Shown one piece after another: positions 54,108-63,318 of a stretch of DNA of 64,000 nucleotides; positions within the stretch are counted from its first letter, which is position 1; every line of letters starts with the position of its first letter. Under the pieces are notes generated by a model. It was not told the DNA's origin, ran no database searches, and saw only the letters and a list, made by a program, of their open reading frames with translations. Made by a program: the position numbers and the translations under genes. The stretch is from Jiangella endophytica (lineage in GTDB: Bacteria > Actinomycetota > Actinomycetes > Jiangellales > Jiangellaceae): assembly GCF_003427025.1 (NCBI RefSeq), contig NZ_QVAI01000010.1, positions 62,001-126,000 on the forward strand, in the 5' to 3' direction.

Positions 54108-55136
54108 CTACTCGCCGTCCGACGGGCGGCGCATGCGGTTGGCGATGTTGTCGAACAGCTTGCCGCCGGCGTCGCCCACGCCGTTGACGATGTCGCGCAG
54201 CGAGCTGATCAGCGGGTCGGACGTGCGGGTCCACGACTCCTGGTACGACTTCGCCGCGTTGCGGACCTCTTGGCTGATGGAGGCGTCGCGGTCGTCGGAG
54301 CGGCGCGGATAGTCGCCGGCGAGGATGCGGCTGTACTCGCCCGACGCCGCCCAGCGGTCCAGCTCAGCCAGCCGCACCACGGACTGCGGGTGCGTGCGGC
54401 CCATCAGGCTCATCAGCTTGATGAGGCCGTCGCGGGCGTCCTCGCCGGCGTCGTACTCGCGGGCCTGCTGCAGGAACGCGTCGACGTCCATCTCGGCGAG
54501 CCGCGAGCCGCCGGCCAGCTTCATCAGCGAGCGCTTCGCGGCGTCGGGGTCCTGCGACGACAGCAGGCCGGCGCGGTCGGCGGACAGCTCGGACTTGCGC
54601 TGCCACTCCTCGAGCGCGAACACGATGGCCCGCAGCCCGACGTAGCCGAGCGGGATCCACGCGACCCGCAGCGCCAGCTGGGTCAGCATGAGGAGCAGCG
54701 TGCGGTAGACGGCGTGCCCGGACAGGATGTGCCCGACCTCGTGGCCGACGGCGAACCGCCGCTCCTCGGCATCGAGCAGATCGAACAGCCCGGTGGTGAC
54801 CACGATGAACGGCTTGTCGGTGCCGATGGCCATCGCCCGCGGCTGCGCGTCCTGGATGACGTAGAGCTCCGGCCGCTGGACGTCGAGGATGTGGGCGGCG
54901 TCGACGACGTCCTGGTAGACGTCGCGGAACTGGGTCTCGCCGACCCGCACCGCGCTGGACAGGTAGTGCAGCCGCAGACTGCGCTCGTTGAACAGGCCGG
55001 ACATCTTGCGCAGCACGGTGTCGAACCCGCGCAGCGACCGCATGGCGACCAGCGCTCCGCGATCGGCCGGGTGCTCGTACGCACGCGAGCTGATATCGGG
55101 GAAGCGGACGCGGCTACGGTCGGGCTCAGTCGTCAT
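54108..55136 (-). CDS. M48-family membrane zinc peptidase
   Basis: HtpX-like metallopeptidase (342 residues). Zinc motif AVGHEVGHILSGHAVYRTLLLMLTQLALRVAWIPLGYVG (HExxH about residue 138, followed by two membrane segments), and the third ligand in EEWQRKSELSADRAGLLSSQDP. Probably degrades or matures membrane proteins. The ATG at 55136 is favoured over 55145, because a TACGAT box ends 7 nt before it and overlaps the other. Divergent from the HlyD-like gene. Confidence 0.88.
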   Translation of the reverse strand: MTTEPDRSRVRFPDISSRAYEHPADRGALVAMRSLRGFDTVLRKMSGLFNERSLRLHYLSSAVRVGETQFRDVYQDVVDAAHILDVQRPELYVIQDAQPRAMAIGTDKPFIVVTTGLFDLLDAEERRFAVGHEVGHILSGHAVYRTLLLMLTQLALRVAWIPLGYVGLRAIVFALEEWQRKSELSADRAGLLSSQDPDAAKRSLMKLAGGSRLAEMDVDAFLQQAREYDAGEDARDGLIKLMSLMGRTHPQSVVRLAELDRWAASGEYSRILAGDYPRRSDDRDASISQEVRNAAKSYQESWTRTSDPLISSLRDIVNGVGDAGGKLFDNIANRMRRPSDGE

Positions 55137-55143
55137 GCTGTCC

Positions 55144-55149
55144 ATCGTA
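55144..55149 (-). promoter_or_regulatory. -10-like box TACGAT of the M48 gene
   Basis: On the minus strand TACGAT is followed by seven bases and the ATG at 55136. On the opposite strand of the same gap, TTGACA (55160-55165) and TATACA (55180-55185) may serve the HlyD-like operon, though their 14-bp spacing is short. Confidence 0.35.
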
Positions 55150-55229
55150 GACCGCCCTATTGACAATGCACATACTCGGTATACATGCTGTGCTCCCACC
55201 GTCATCGGAGCCCGAGAGGGAGCACGTTC

Positions 55230-56276
55230 GTGGGCGTCACGCGCCGCATCGTCCTGCCGACGATCAAAGTCCTGCTGCTGGCCGTCATCGCCGTGGCGGC
55301 GGTTCGCCTCGCCTTCGGCGGCGACGAGCAGTCCACCGCCGACGACGACCCGGCGATGCCGTCCGTCGACATCGTCCAGCCGGAGATTCCCGCCAGCATC
55401 GGCACCGTCGTCAACACCGTCGAGGTCGAGGCCACCATCACGGCCGACGCTCCGACGGCGGTGCGCGCGACCGACGCCGGCGAGGTGACGGTGTTCCTGG
55501 CCGACCCCGGCGACGTCGTCGAGGAGGGCGACCCGCTGGTCGAGGTCGTCTTCGAGGAGGAGGGCGAACCGACCACCGAGACCGACGACGAGGGCAACGA
55601 GGTCGAGGTGCCGGGCGAGCCGGTCCGCCGGTTCCGCACCATCGAGGCGCCCGCCCCCGGAACGGTCGGCGAGTACGACGTGCTGGCCGGCGAGACCGTC
55701 GCGGTCGGCGACACCCTCGGCAGCATCGCCACCGGCGGTTTCACGGTCTCCGGATCGCTGTCCGCGGAGCAGCAGTACCGGCTGGTCAGCGGCCCGACGT
55801 CGGCCGAGGTGCAGGCTCGCGGCGGCCCGGCCCCGTTCGCCTGCACCGAGCTGCGCACCGGCCGGTCCGCCTCCGGGAGCGGCGAGGACGGCGGCGGCGC
55901 CGTGTCCCAGGACCCGATGATGCCGCCCGACCAGAGCGGTGGCGGCTCCAGCACCGCCATCTCGTGCACCGTCCCGCCGGGCGTGACGGTGTTCGACGGG
56001 CTGGCCGCGACGATGGTCATCGAGGCCGGCCGGGCCGAGAACGTGCTGGTCGTTCCGGTGACGGCGGTCGAGGGTGCGTTCGAGTCCGGCAACGTGTGGA
56101 AGGTCGGCCCGGACGGCGCGCCGGTGGAGACGCCGGTGACCCTGGGGCTCACCGACGGCGAACTGGTCGAGATCCGCGAGGGCCTGGCCGAGGGCGACGC
56201 CGTCCTGGAGTTCGTTCCCGGCGGCTCGCCCGACGAGGAACTGCTCGGTCCCGACATGATCGGCGAGGCCGGATGA
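55230..56276 (+). CDS. HlyD/MacA-like periplasmic adaptor of an ABC system
   Basis: Membrane-anchored adaptor (348 residues). One N-terminal membrane segment (TIKVLLLAVIAVAAVRLAF) precedes a lipoyl-type domain: VRATDAGEVTVFLADPGDVVEEGDPLVEV and, after an acidic insertion (EEEGEPTTETDDEGNEVEV), IEAPAPGTVGEYDVLAGETVAVGDTLG. The C-terminal part has VVPVTAVEGAFESGNVWKVGPDGAPVETPVTLGLTDG. Two cysteines (ACTEL, ISCTV) flank a Gly/Ser-rich loop. It overlaps the ATPase gene by 4 bp and clearly belongs to the ABC system that follows. Confidence 0.85.
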   Translation: MGVTRRIVLPTIKVLLLAVIAVAAVRLAFGGDEQSTADDDPAMPSVDIVQPEIPASIGTVVNTVEVEATITADAPTAVRATDAGEVTVFLADPGDVVEEGDPLVEVVFEEEGEPTTETDDEGNEVEVPGEPVRRFRTIEAPAPGTVGEYDVLAGETVAVGDTLGSIATGGFTVSGSLSAEQQYRLVSGPTSAEVQARGGPAPFACTELRTGRSASGSGEDGGGAVSQDPMMPPDQSGGGSSTAISCTVPPGVTVFDGLAATMVIEAGRAENVLVVPVTAVEGAFESGNVWKVGPDGAPVETPVTLGLTDGELVEIREGLAEGDAVLEFVPGGSPDEELLGPDMIGEAG

Positions 56277-56995
56277 GCCTCATCGAGCTCGACGGCGTCG
56301 GCCGGACGGTGCTCCTGCCCGACGGCGACCGCCTCGAGATCCTCCGCGACGTCACCCTGACCATCGAGGTGGGCGAGCACGTGTCGATCGTCGGCCGGTC
56401 CGGGTCGGGCAAGTCGACGCTGCTCAACCTCATGGGCCTGCTCGACACCCCGACCGAGGGGGAGTACCTGCTGCAGGACCGGCCCACTCGCGGGCTGTCG
56501 CAGCGGCAGCGGGCCAAGCTGCGCGGCGCCGGGTTCGGCTTCGTGTTCCAGCAGTTCAACCTGCTGCCCGGGCGCACGGCGCTGCAGAACGTCGCCGCGC
56601 CGCTGCTGTATTCGGGCGGCCGCGACTTCTGGCGCCGGAACAGGCTGGCGGCGGACATGCTCGAGCGGGTCGGCCTCGGCGAGCGCGCCGGCACCATGCC
56701 GGAGAAGCTGTCCGGTGGCGAGCAGCAGCGGGTCGCCATCGCGCGCAGCCTGATCCGCTCGCCCCGGGTCATTCTCTGCGACGAGCCCACCGGCGCGCTG
56801 GACGTGCAGACCGGCACCGAGATCATGGACCTGCTCGACACCGTGGCCGCCGAGTCCGGCGCGACGCTGGTCACCATCACGCACGACACGATGGTCGCCG
56901 CGCGGGCGCATCGGCACTACCGCCTCGACGCGGGTCTGCTCGGCCCGCTGGACCCCGCCACGCTGCCCGCGCCCCGTCCGGTGGTCGCGTCGTGA
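56273..56995 (+). CDS. MacB/LolD-type ABC transporter ATPase
   Basis: ATP-binding subunit (240 residues). Visible: Walker A VGRSGSGKSTLLNLMGLLDTPTEG, Q-loop GFGFVFQQFNLLPGRTALQNVAAPLLY (typical of the MacB/FtsE group), signature LSGGEQQRVAIARSLIRSP, Walker B VILCDEPTGALD and the H-loop in TLVTITHDT. Overlaps the adaptor and permease genes by 4 bp each, so adaptor, ATPase and permease form one machine. The exported substrate is unknown. Confidence 0.92.
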   Translation: MSLIELDGVGRTVLLPDGDRLEILRDVTLTIEVGEHVSIVGRSGSGKSTLLNLMGLLDTPTEGEYLLQDRPTRGLSQRQRAKLRGAGFGFVFQQFNLLPGRTALQNVAAPLLYSGGRDFWRRNRLAADMLERVGLGERAGTMPEKLSGGEQQRVAIARSLIRSPRVILCDEPTGALDVQTGTEIMDLLDTVAAESGATLVTITHDTMVAARAHRHYRLDAGLLGPLDPATLPAPRPVVAS

Positions 56996-58191
56996 CGGGA
57001 CTGGTCGCGGCATTCGCCGAGGCGTGGGACGAGGTCCGCATCCACAAGGTCCGCGTCATCGTGTCGCTGATCGGCGTCCTGATCGCCGTCGCCGCGATGA
57101 CGGTGATCACCGCACTGGGCGACATGGCCCGGCAGGCCAACGCCGAGCACTCCGAGCGCACCAGCGGCCGCCCGGCGACGCTGCAGGTCAGCGCGTGGAG
57201 CATGGACGGCTCGTTGGTCGCCTCGGACACGCTGACCGGCGCCTACGCCGAGATCGTCGAGCGGCACTCCGTCACGTACTCGTCGGTGCTCAGCACGAAC
57301 GAGCAGTTGTTCCGGTTCACCGACGGCGTCGAGCCGGTGTGGACGACCTACATCGACCGGTCCTACGGCGAGATGCACCGCATCGAGCCGCGGGAGGGCC
57401 GTTGGTTCACCGCCGCCGACGAGCGCCGGTTCGCGCCGGCGGTCGTCGTCAACGAGGCCTTCCACCAGCGGATGGGCGCGCCGGACCTGCGTACGAACCC
57501 GACGGTGGTGATCGGCGGCGAACGGCCGGTCCGCGCGACGGTCATCGGCGTCACGCCGGACGCGTACAGCGACGAGTCGCCGTCGGCGTTCCTGCTCAAC
57601 TCCCACCAGGCGCAGTGGGGGATCCAGGGCGCCTATCCCGGCGCGCCGATCCTGGAGCTGTGGGTGCCGCCGGAGGCCGCCGACGAGCTCACCGGCGTCG
57701 TCACGTCCGACCTCGCCAGCCTGGTCGGCGTCGACCTGCAGGTCGACGTCTACCGCATCGACCCGTCCGACTTCGACGTCATCGACGGCCAACTGCAGTG
57801 GGTGATCCGCGGCGTCAGCGTCATCGCGCTGGGCATGGGTGCGCTGGGTCTGGTGAACATCGCTCTGGTGACGGTGCGGTACCGGGTCCGCGAGATCGGC
57901 GTGCGGCGCAGCTTCGGCGCGACGTCGGGCCGGGTGTTCTTCTCGGTGATGATGGAGAGCGTGTTCGCGACGGCGGTCGCCGGGCTGGCCGGCGTGGTGC
58001 TGGCCGTCGCGATCGTGAAGAACGTGCCGATCGAGGAGCTGATCGGCGGCAGCGTCACCGACGTGCCGGCGTTCCCGGTCCGGGCCGCCGTCGAGGGTCT
58101 GGTCGCGGCGACGGCGATCGGCGCCCTGGCCGGGATCGTCCCGGCCACCGTCGCCGTCCGCGTCAAGGTGATCGACGCGATCCGCTTCTGA
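56992..58191 (+). CDS. MacB-like FtsX-domain ABC permease
   Basis: Permease (399 residues) with the MacB layout. An N-terminal membrane segment (VRVIVSLIGVLIAVAAMTVITAL) is followed by a large external domain (about 50-280), which includes ATVIGVTPDAY and FLLNSHQAQWG. Three C-terminal membrane segments (VSVIALGMGALGLVNIALVTV, ESVFATAVAGLAGVVLAVAIV, AAVEGLVAATAIGALAGIVPA) end with VREIGVRRSFGAT between the first two, as in FtsX proteins. The TGA stop overlaps the first bases of repeat copy C. Confidence 0.9.
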   Translation: MTGLVAAFAEAWDEVRIHKVRVIVSLIGVLIAVAAMTVITALGDMARQANAEHSERTSGRPATLQVSAWSMDGSLVASDTLTGAYAEIVERHSVTYSSVLSTNEQLFRFTDGVEPVWTTYIDRSYGEMHRIEPREGRWFTAADERRFAPAVVVNEAFHQRMGAPDLRTNPTVVIGGERPVRATVIGVTPDAYSDESPSAFLLNSHQAQWGIQGAYPGAPILELWVPPEAADELTGVVTSDLASLVGVDLQVDVYRIDPSDFDVIDGQLQWVIRGVSVIALGMGALGLVNIALVTVRYRVREIGVRRSFGATSGRVFFSVMMESVFATAVAGLAGVVLAVAIVKNVPIEELIGGSVTDVPAFPVRAAVEGLVAATAIGALAGIVPATVAVRVKVIDAIRF

Positions 58192-58347
58192 ATGATCACG
58201 TTCAGTTGGCGTGTTCACGCTCACCCAGGCATGCATGCCTGGTGAAGCGAGTACACGCCGGCCCGACGCCGAACACAGGACTCCTCCCGCTTACCCAGGC
58301 ATGCATTCCTGGGTGAGCGGGAGTAACCCCACTGAACGTGATCATTC
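58190..58347. repeat. Palindromic intergenic repeat, copy C (two-hairpin form)
   Basis: Outer 16-bp perfect arms GAATGATCACGTTCAG (58190-58205) and complement (58332-58347) are identical to those of copy A. Inside are the 18-bp palindrome CCAGGCATGCATGCCTGG (58225-58242) and a 16-bp stem with one G-U pair (CTCCCGCTTACCCAGG at 58284-58299, partner at 58308-58323) around CATGCATT. It fills the gap between the convergent permease and subtilase genes; the permease stop lies at its left edge. Confidence 0.88.
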
Positions 58348-58362
58348 CGGGGCGGGCGCGGG

Positions 58363-61300
58363 TCAGTCGACGGCGACCACCGTCGTGCTGGTGGTGGCGG
58401 CGTAGCCGACCAGCCCGAGGTACGGCACGCCCGCGCCGAGGCCGCTCCACGAGACCGTCACCTCGGCGGGGTCGCCGGCTCGGGCGGGCAGCGGATCGGG
58501 CGCGACCGTCGCGTTGCCGGCCGAGTCGGCCCCGACGGCGAAGTCGCGCAGGCTGAAGTCGACCGCCGACCCGTCCGGGCTGGAGAACAGGTGCACCAGT
58601 ACCTGGTACGTCCCCGGTTCGGGCGCGGTCAGGTCGACCCGCTCGCTGGCCGCGCCGGTCGCGCCGTTCACCGGCAGCTCGGCGCCGTCGGGGCCGTAGA
58701 CGTAGAGGTCGTAGTCGGCCGATTCCTGACCCGCGACCAGGTCGAACCGGGCCAGTGACGTCCCCTCGGGCACCTCGAACGACACCAGCCGCGACGACGT
58801 GTTGCCGGCGGGGTCCGGTGCCTCGCCCGGCGTCAGCGCACCGTCGGTGACCTCGCCCGGCGCCAGGCCGCGCAGCGTGAGGTCGACGTCGCCGGTCGTC
58901 GACGTCGTCACCGAGTACGTTGCCGAGCCGTCCGCGGCCGTCGCTGCCACCTCGGAAGGCGCGGCGACGGCGACCGGGCGGGCCACGATCGGGCTGCGCA
59001 CCGTGGTTCCCGCGCCGCTCCAGGTCAGCGTGCCGTGCGCGTACTCGTCCAGGGCCGCACGCGTCCGGGTGAGCGTCACCTCGAACGTCTTGCTCTGCCC
59101 GGGCCGGCCGAAGTACAGCACCGACGGGGTGACCCGCGCGGTGAAGCCGGGCACCGAGATCGACGCGCGGTACAGCCCCGGCGTGACGGCGGTGACGGTG
59201 CGGGTGACGGTCTGCCGCCCGGCCAGCGCGCCGACGGCGATGGAGGGCTGGTTGAGGTCGGACGGGTCGATCGGCTCGACGCCCGGGACGCCGGTGTCCT
59301 CGCCGGTGCCTTCGAGGAACGCCAGCCAGTCGGCGGTGCCGGACTCGTACACCAGACCGGGGTCGAGGAACCGGGCCGGGTCGACGTGCCCGGCGCCGGC
59401 GTGGAAGCGGTCGCGGTCCGGCTCGCCCGACGCGACGAGCAGGTCGTAGGCGGTCGTCATCATCGCCGACCTGATCGCCGCCGCCGACCACTCGGGGTGC
59501 TCGGCGCGGACCAGCGCGGCCAGCCCGGCGATGTGCGGCGCCGCCATCGACGTGCCGGAGAGGAAGTCGAAGTCGTTGCCGTCGTGCGGCCCGGGCGCGA
59601 CGGCCGCGAGCACGTCGACGCCCGGCGCCGAGATGTCCGGCTTGAGCAGGTCACCGCCGTTGGCCAGCGCGGGGCCGCGGGACGAGAACCCGGCCAGCAC
59701 CGGCTTCGGCGTCGGCGGCAGTTCCGTCTGGTCGCCGGGCAGCAGCGCCGCGGTGGCGCCGTCGCCCGCCGCGTACTCCCGGATCGCCTCGGCGTCCTCG
59801 GCCCCGACGTGCGTCGCCGGGAGGACGTGGAAGTCGGCGTTCAGCGTCTCGGCCGGGTCCAGGTTACCCAGCACGACGCCGACGCCGCCCGCCCGCCGCA
59901 CCTCGGCCGACTTCGCGACGCGGTCGTAGACGCCGCGGTCGCAGATGACGACGGCACCCGCGGCGGCCGCGTCGTCCAGCGACGACGGCCCGCACAGCGC
60001 CGCCTCGCCCGGTTCGACGCCGGACGCCGCGATGTCGCGGGCGTACACCAGCGGGGTCTGTTCCGGGACGCCCGCGTCGTTGATCATCGACCCGCGGAAG
60101 AGCCTGCCGTCGCCCAGTTCGACGGTGCCCTCGTAGATCTGGTGCGTGCTGGCCGCGACCGTCGTGACCCACGGGCTGTTGTGCGCGACGGTCGACTCGC
60201 CCGGCCCGGAGTTGCCGGCCGACGCCGACACGAAGATGTTCGCCGACGCCGCCGAGAGGAAGGCCAGCTCCACCGGGTCGACCAGCGTGTCGGTGGCGCC
60301 GGAGATCGAGTAGTTGATGACGTCGACGCCGTCGAGGATCGCCTGGTCGACGGCGGCCACGGAGTCCGACGGATAGCAGCCGCCGGTGTTCTCGTCGTCG
60401 TCCTGCCAGCACACCTTGTACGCCGCGACCGACGCGCCCGGCGCCATGCCCGACCCGTCGCCGAACGCGCGGCCGTTCACCGTCATCGGCACGCCGTGGT
60501 TCCCGGCCGCCGTGCTGGCGGTGTGGCTGCCGTGGCCGTCGCCGTCGCGCGTGGACAGGTGCTCGTTCGGGTCGCGATGCTCCGGCGGCACGTTGGCGAC
60601 GAAGCCGTCGTCGAAGTAGCGGGCCGAGACGAGCTTGCCGTTGCACAGGTCGGCGGTCCAGTTCTCGCCGGTCTCGCACTCGCCGGTGAACGTGTCGCCG
60701 TTCGCCTTCAGTACCGCCGTGCCGGTGTCCGACGTCCGGTAGGCGGCGCCCGGCTCGCCGGTGGGGCCGTCGGCCAGGTCGGGGCCGGCGAACGACGCGC
60801 TCTCCGGCCAGATGCCGGTGTCGATGACGCCGACGACGACGCCGCGCCCGGCCTCGGCCGTCCCGCCCAGCGCGGCCCACACGCCGTCGTCGCCGGTCAG
60901 GCCGAGGAACTCGGGCGACGCGACGGTGTCGACGGCGCGCGGCACGTCCGGCACGACGGCGAGCACCTGCGGGTCGGCGGACAGCTCGGCCGCCTGCTCC
61001 GCGGTGAGCTCGGCGGCGAACCCGTTCACCGCGACGGTGTACTGGTACCGCGGCTCGGCGCCGACCTCGCCGGCCACCTCGCGCTGCCGCTGGTCGAGGT
61101 GCGTGCGGTAGTCGCGGACGGCGTGATCGCCGGCCCGCAACCGCTCACCGTCGCCCGGAGCCGTCGCGTCGAGGCCGCGCACCCCGCCCTCGTAGGTGGC
61201 CGCGGGCGCCCCCGTCAGGACGACGACGTAGGAGCCGTCGGCGAAGTCGCGCGGCGCGGGCGCCGCCGGTGCGGACGGAGTGGCGCCGGCGACGACGGTC

Positions 61301-61377
61301 GAGGCCGCGGCCGTCGCGACGACGCCGGCCAGCGCGACGAGCAGACGGGTGCGTGGACGGCGGATCGGGTGCGGCAC
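58363..61377 (-). CDS. Secreted S8 subtilisin-like peptidase
   Basis: Large exported serine protease (1004 residues). Order: signal peptide (RTRLLVALAGVVATAAASTVVAGA), I9 propeptide (about 45-150), catalytic domain with Asp in VVGVIDTGIWPES (about 182), His in DGDGHGSHTASTAAGN (about 280), a PA insert (about 430-540), Ser in FLSGTSMAAPHIAGLAALV (about 605). Then come an Fn3-like domain and a C-terminal PPC-like domain (FDLVAGQESADYDLYVYGPDG). The layout resembles plant-type subtilases. The GTG at 61377 follows a GGAGGA site. Confidence 0.93.
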   Translation of the reverse strand: MPHPIRRPRTRLLVALAGVVATAAASTVVAGATPSAPAAPAPRDFADGSYVVVLTGAPAATYEGGVRGLDATAPGDGERLRAGDHAVRDYRTHLDQRQREVAGEVGAEPRYQYTVAVNGFAAELTAEQAAELSADPQVLAVVPDVPRAVDTVASPEFLGLTGDDGVWAALGGTAEAGRGVVVGVIDTGIWPESASFAGPDLADGPTGEPGAAYRTSDTGTAVLKANGDTFTGECETGENWTADLCNGKLVSARYFDDGFVANVPPEHRDPNEHLSTRDGDGHGSHTASTAAGNHGVPMTVNGRAFGDGSGMAPGASVAAYKVCWQDDDENTGGCYPSDSVAAVDQAILDGVDVINYSISGATDTLVDPVELAFLSAASANIFVSASAGNSGPGESTVAHNSPWVTTVAASTHQIYEGTVELGDGRLFRGSMINDAGVPEQTPLVYARDIAASGVEPGEAALCGPSSLDDAAAAGAVVICDRGVYDRVAKSAEVRRAGGVGVVLGNLDPAETLNADFHVLPATHVGAEDAEAIREYAAGDGATAALLPGDQTELPPTPKPVLAGFSSRGPALANGGDLLKPDISAPGVDVLAAVAPGPHDGNDFDFLSGTSMAAPHIAGLAALVRAEHPEWSAAAIRSAMMTTAYDLLVASGEPDRDRFHAGAGHVDPARFLDPGLVYESGTADWLAFLEGTGEDTGVPGVEPIDPSDLNQPSIAVGALAGRQTVTRTVTAVTPGLYRASISVPGFTARVTPSVLYFGRPGQSKTFEVTLTRTRAALDEYAHGTLTWSGAGTTVRSPIVARPVAVAAPSEVAATAADGSATYSVTTSTTGDVDLTLRGLAPGEVTDGALTPGEAPDPAGNTSSRLVSFEVPEGTSLARFDLVAGQESADYDLYVYGPDGAELPVNGATGAASERVDLTAPEPGTYQVLVHLFSSPDGSAVDFSLRDFAVGADSAGNATVAPDPLPARAGDPAEVTVSWSGLGAGVPYLGLVGYAATTSTTVVAVD

Positions 61378-61555
61378 AGGCGGTCCTCCGGGTGAGCTGG
61401 GCCGGGCACAGGCGTGCCCGTGACATTCGTCATGGCCGGGCCCCGCATCGGTCATCGAGGCCGGTGACATCGCCCACCGGGTCCGGCCGCGTGCCCCGGC
61501 CACGATGGGGTCATGGCAGACATCGAACCATTCCCGGCGGCTCGAGGAGGCGGAC

Positions 61556-62491
61556 ATGGCTGAGGTCGTCGAGGTCTCCGACGTGCGCCGCAGCTACGGC
61601 GACTACGAGGCCGTGCGCGGCGTGACGTTCTCCGTCGCGCGCGGCGAGCTGTTCGCGCTGCTCGGCACGAACGGCGCCGGCAAGACGTCCACCCTGGAGG
61701 TGGTCGAAGGGCTGGCCCGGCCCAGCGGCGGCCTGGTCCGGGTGCTCGGCCGCGACCCCTATGCCGACCGCGCCGCCGTCCGGCCGCGTATCGGCGTCAT
61801 GCTGCAGCAGGGCGGGTTCCCGGCCGACCTCACGGTGACGGAGACGGCGGCGATGTGGGCGGGGACGCTCACCGCGCCGCGCCCGGTCGCCGAGGCGCTG
61901 GACCTGGTCGACCTCGCCCATCGCACGAACGTCCCGGTCAAGCAGCTCTCCGGCGGCGAGCGGCGCCGGCTCGACCTCGCGCTCGCCGTCCTGGGACGGC
62001 CGGACGTGCTGTTCCTGGACGAGCCGACCACCGGGCTGGACCCGGAGAGCCGGCGCAACACCTGGGAGCTGGTCCGCACGCTGCTGGACGACGGCGCCAC
62101 GGTGCTGCTGACCACCCACTACCTGGACGAGGCGGAGGAGCTGGCCGACCGGCTGGCGATCATGCACCAGGGCCGGATCGTCCGCACCGGCACGGTCGCG
62201 GAGGTGGTCGCCTCGCAGCCTGCGACGGTGTCGTTCGCGCTGCCGCCGTCGGTGCCGCGGGACCGCCTGCCCGACCTGGCAGGGACGCTCGTCGTCGACG
62301 ACGGCGACCGGCTGGAGATGCACACGGACACCATGCAGGCGACGTTGACCGGCCTGCTGGTGTGGGCCCGTGACCACGGCGTCGAGCTGCGGGAGCTGTC
62401 GGCCCGGCCGGCGTCGCTGGAGCAGGCGTTCCTGGCGGTGGCGTCGTCGCCGTCGTCCCCGGAGCCGGAACGAGCGGAGGTGGCGGCATGA
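61556..62491 (+). CDS. ABC-2 type exporter ATPase
   Basis: ATP-binding subunit (311 residues) of a drug/antibiotic-type exporter. Visible: GTNGAGKTSTLEVVEGLARPSGG, RIGVMLQQGGFPADLTVTETAAMWAG, LSGGERRRLDLALAVLGRPDVLFLDEPTTGLDPESR and TTHYLDEAEELADRLAIMHQGRIV. The C-terminal extension (about 225-300) is the usual accessory domain. ATG 61556 follows CGAGGAGG. It overlaps the permease gene by 4 bp. Confidence 0.92.
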   Translation: MAEVVEVSDVRRSYGDYEAVRGVTFSVARGELFALLGTNGAGKTSTLEVVEGLARPSGGLVRVLGRDPYADRAAVRPRIGVMLQQGGFPADLTVTETAAMWAGTLTAPRPVAEALDLVDLAHRTNVPVKQLSGGERRRLDLALAVLGRPDVLFLDEPTTGLDPESRRNTWELVRTLLDDGATVLLTTHYLDEAEELADRLAIMHQGRIVRTGTVAEVVASQPATVSFALPPSVPRDRLPDLAGTLVVDDGDRLEMHTDTMQATLTGLLVWARDHGVELRELSARPASLEQAFLAVASSPSSPEPERAEVAA

Positions 62492-63297
62492 GTGCCGTGA
62501 TGACGGCCGGATCGGTGCGCCGGGTGCGCGCGCTGGCGACGGCGGAGGTGCGGCTGCTGGTGCGCAACCGCACGGCGATGTTCACGGCGCTGGCGCTGCC
62601 GGTGCTCACCGTCGCGGTGCTCAGCTCGATCGGGTTCGGCGAGGAGACCGACCTGCCGCTCGGCGCGGTCGTCGTGACGATGCTGGCCGGGTTCGCGCTG
62701 CTCTACGTCGTCTACTACAACCTGGTGTCGGCGTACGTGGCCAGGCGCGAGGAGCTGGTGCTCAAGCGGCTGCGGGTCGGTGAGCTGCGCGACGGCGAGA
62801 TCCTGGCGGGGACGGCGCTCCCGTCGATCGTCGTGGCGGTCGCGCAGGTCGTGCTGACCGCCGTCGTCTCCGCCATCGTGTTCGGGCTGGACGCGCCCCC
62901 GAACGTGGTGGTCGCGGTGCTGGCGATCGTCGCCGGTGTGGTCATGTTCGTGCTGCTGGCCGCCGCGTCGACCGCGTTCACCCGCAACGTCGAGATGGCG
63001 CAGGTCAGCACGCTGCCGGTGCTGTTCCTCTGCATGGGCAGCCTGATCTTCTCCGGCGTCGTGGTCCCGGCCGACTCGGTGCCGGACCGCGTACGCGAGG
63101 TCGCGCAGTTCATCCCGCTGACGCCGGTCGTCGATCTCGTGCAGCTCGGCCTGACCGGGCAGACGCCCGACGGCGACACCGTCGGGTTCGGGGCCAGCTG
63201 GGCCGAGGCCGTCAGCCCGGCGGCCATCCTGGTCGCCTGGATCGCGATCGGCGTGTGGGCGTTGCGTCGCTGGTTCCGCTGGGAGCCGCGAGGCTGA
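62488..63297 (+). CDS. ABC-2 type exporter permease
   Basis: Membrane subunit (269 residues) with six hydrophobic segments: MFTALALPVLTVAVLSSIGF, VVVTMLAGFALLYVVYYNLVSAYV, PSIVVAVAQVVLTAVVSAIVFGL, VVVAVLAIVAGVVMFVLLAAAS, STLPVLFLCMGSLIFSGVVVP and PAAILVAWIAIGVWALRRWF. YVARREELVLKRLRVGELRDGEI is the cytoplasmic coupling loop. Forms a heteromeric exporter with the ATPase encoded just before; the following kinase gene suggests two-component control, as in DesK-type or LiaS-type loci. Confidence 0.88.
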   Translation: MSAVMTAGSVRRVRALATAEVRLLVRNRTAMFTALALPVLTVAVLSSIGFGEETDLPLGAVVVTMLAGFALLYVVYYNLVSAYVARREELVLKRLRVGELRDGEILAGTALPSIVVAVAQVVLTAVVSAIVFGLDAPPNVVVAVLAIVAGVVMFVLLAAASTAFTRNVEMAQVSTLPVLFLCMGSLIFSGVVVPADSVPDRVREVAQFIPLTPVVDLVQLGLTGQTPDGDTVGFGASWAEAVSPAAILVAWIAIGVWALRRWFRWEPRG

Positions 63298-63318
63298 TGC
63301 CGGCGGCGTGACAAGCTG

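Noticed and set aside
58190-58347. Interpretation of the palindromic repeats as a CRISPR array or attachment site
   Set aside because: Repeats are not regularly spaced, no cas or integrase gene is near, and the outer arms are inverted rather than direct.
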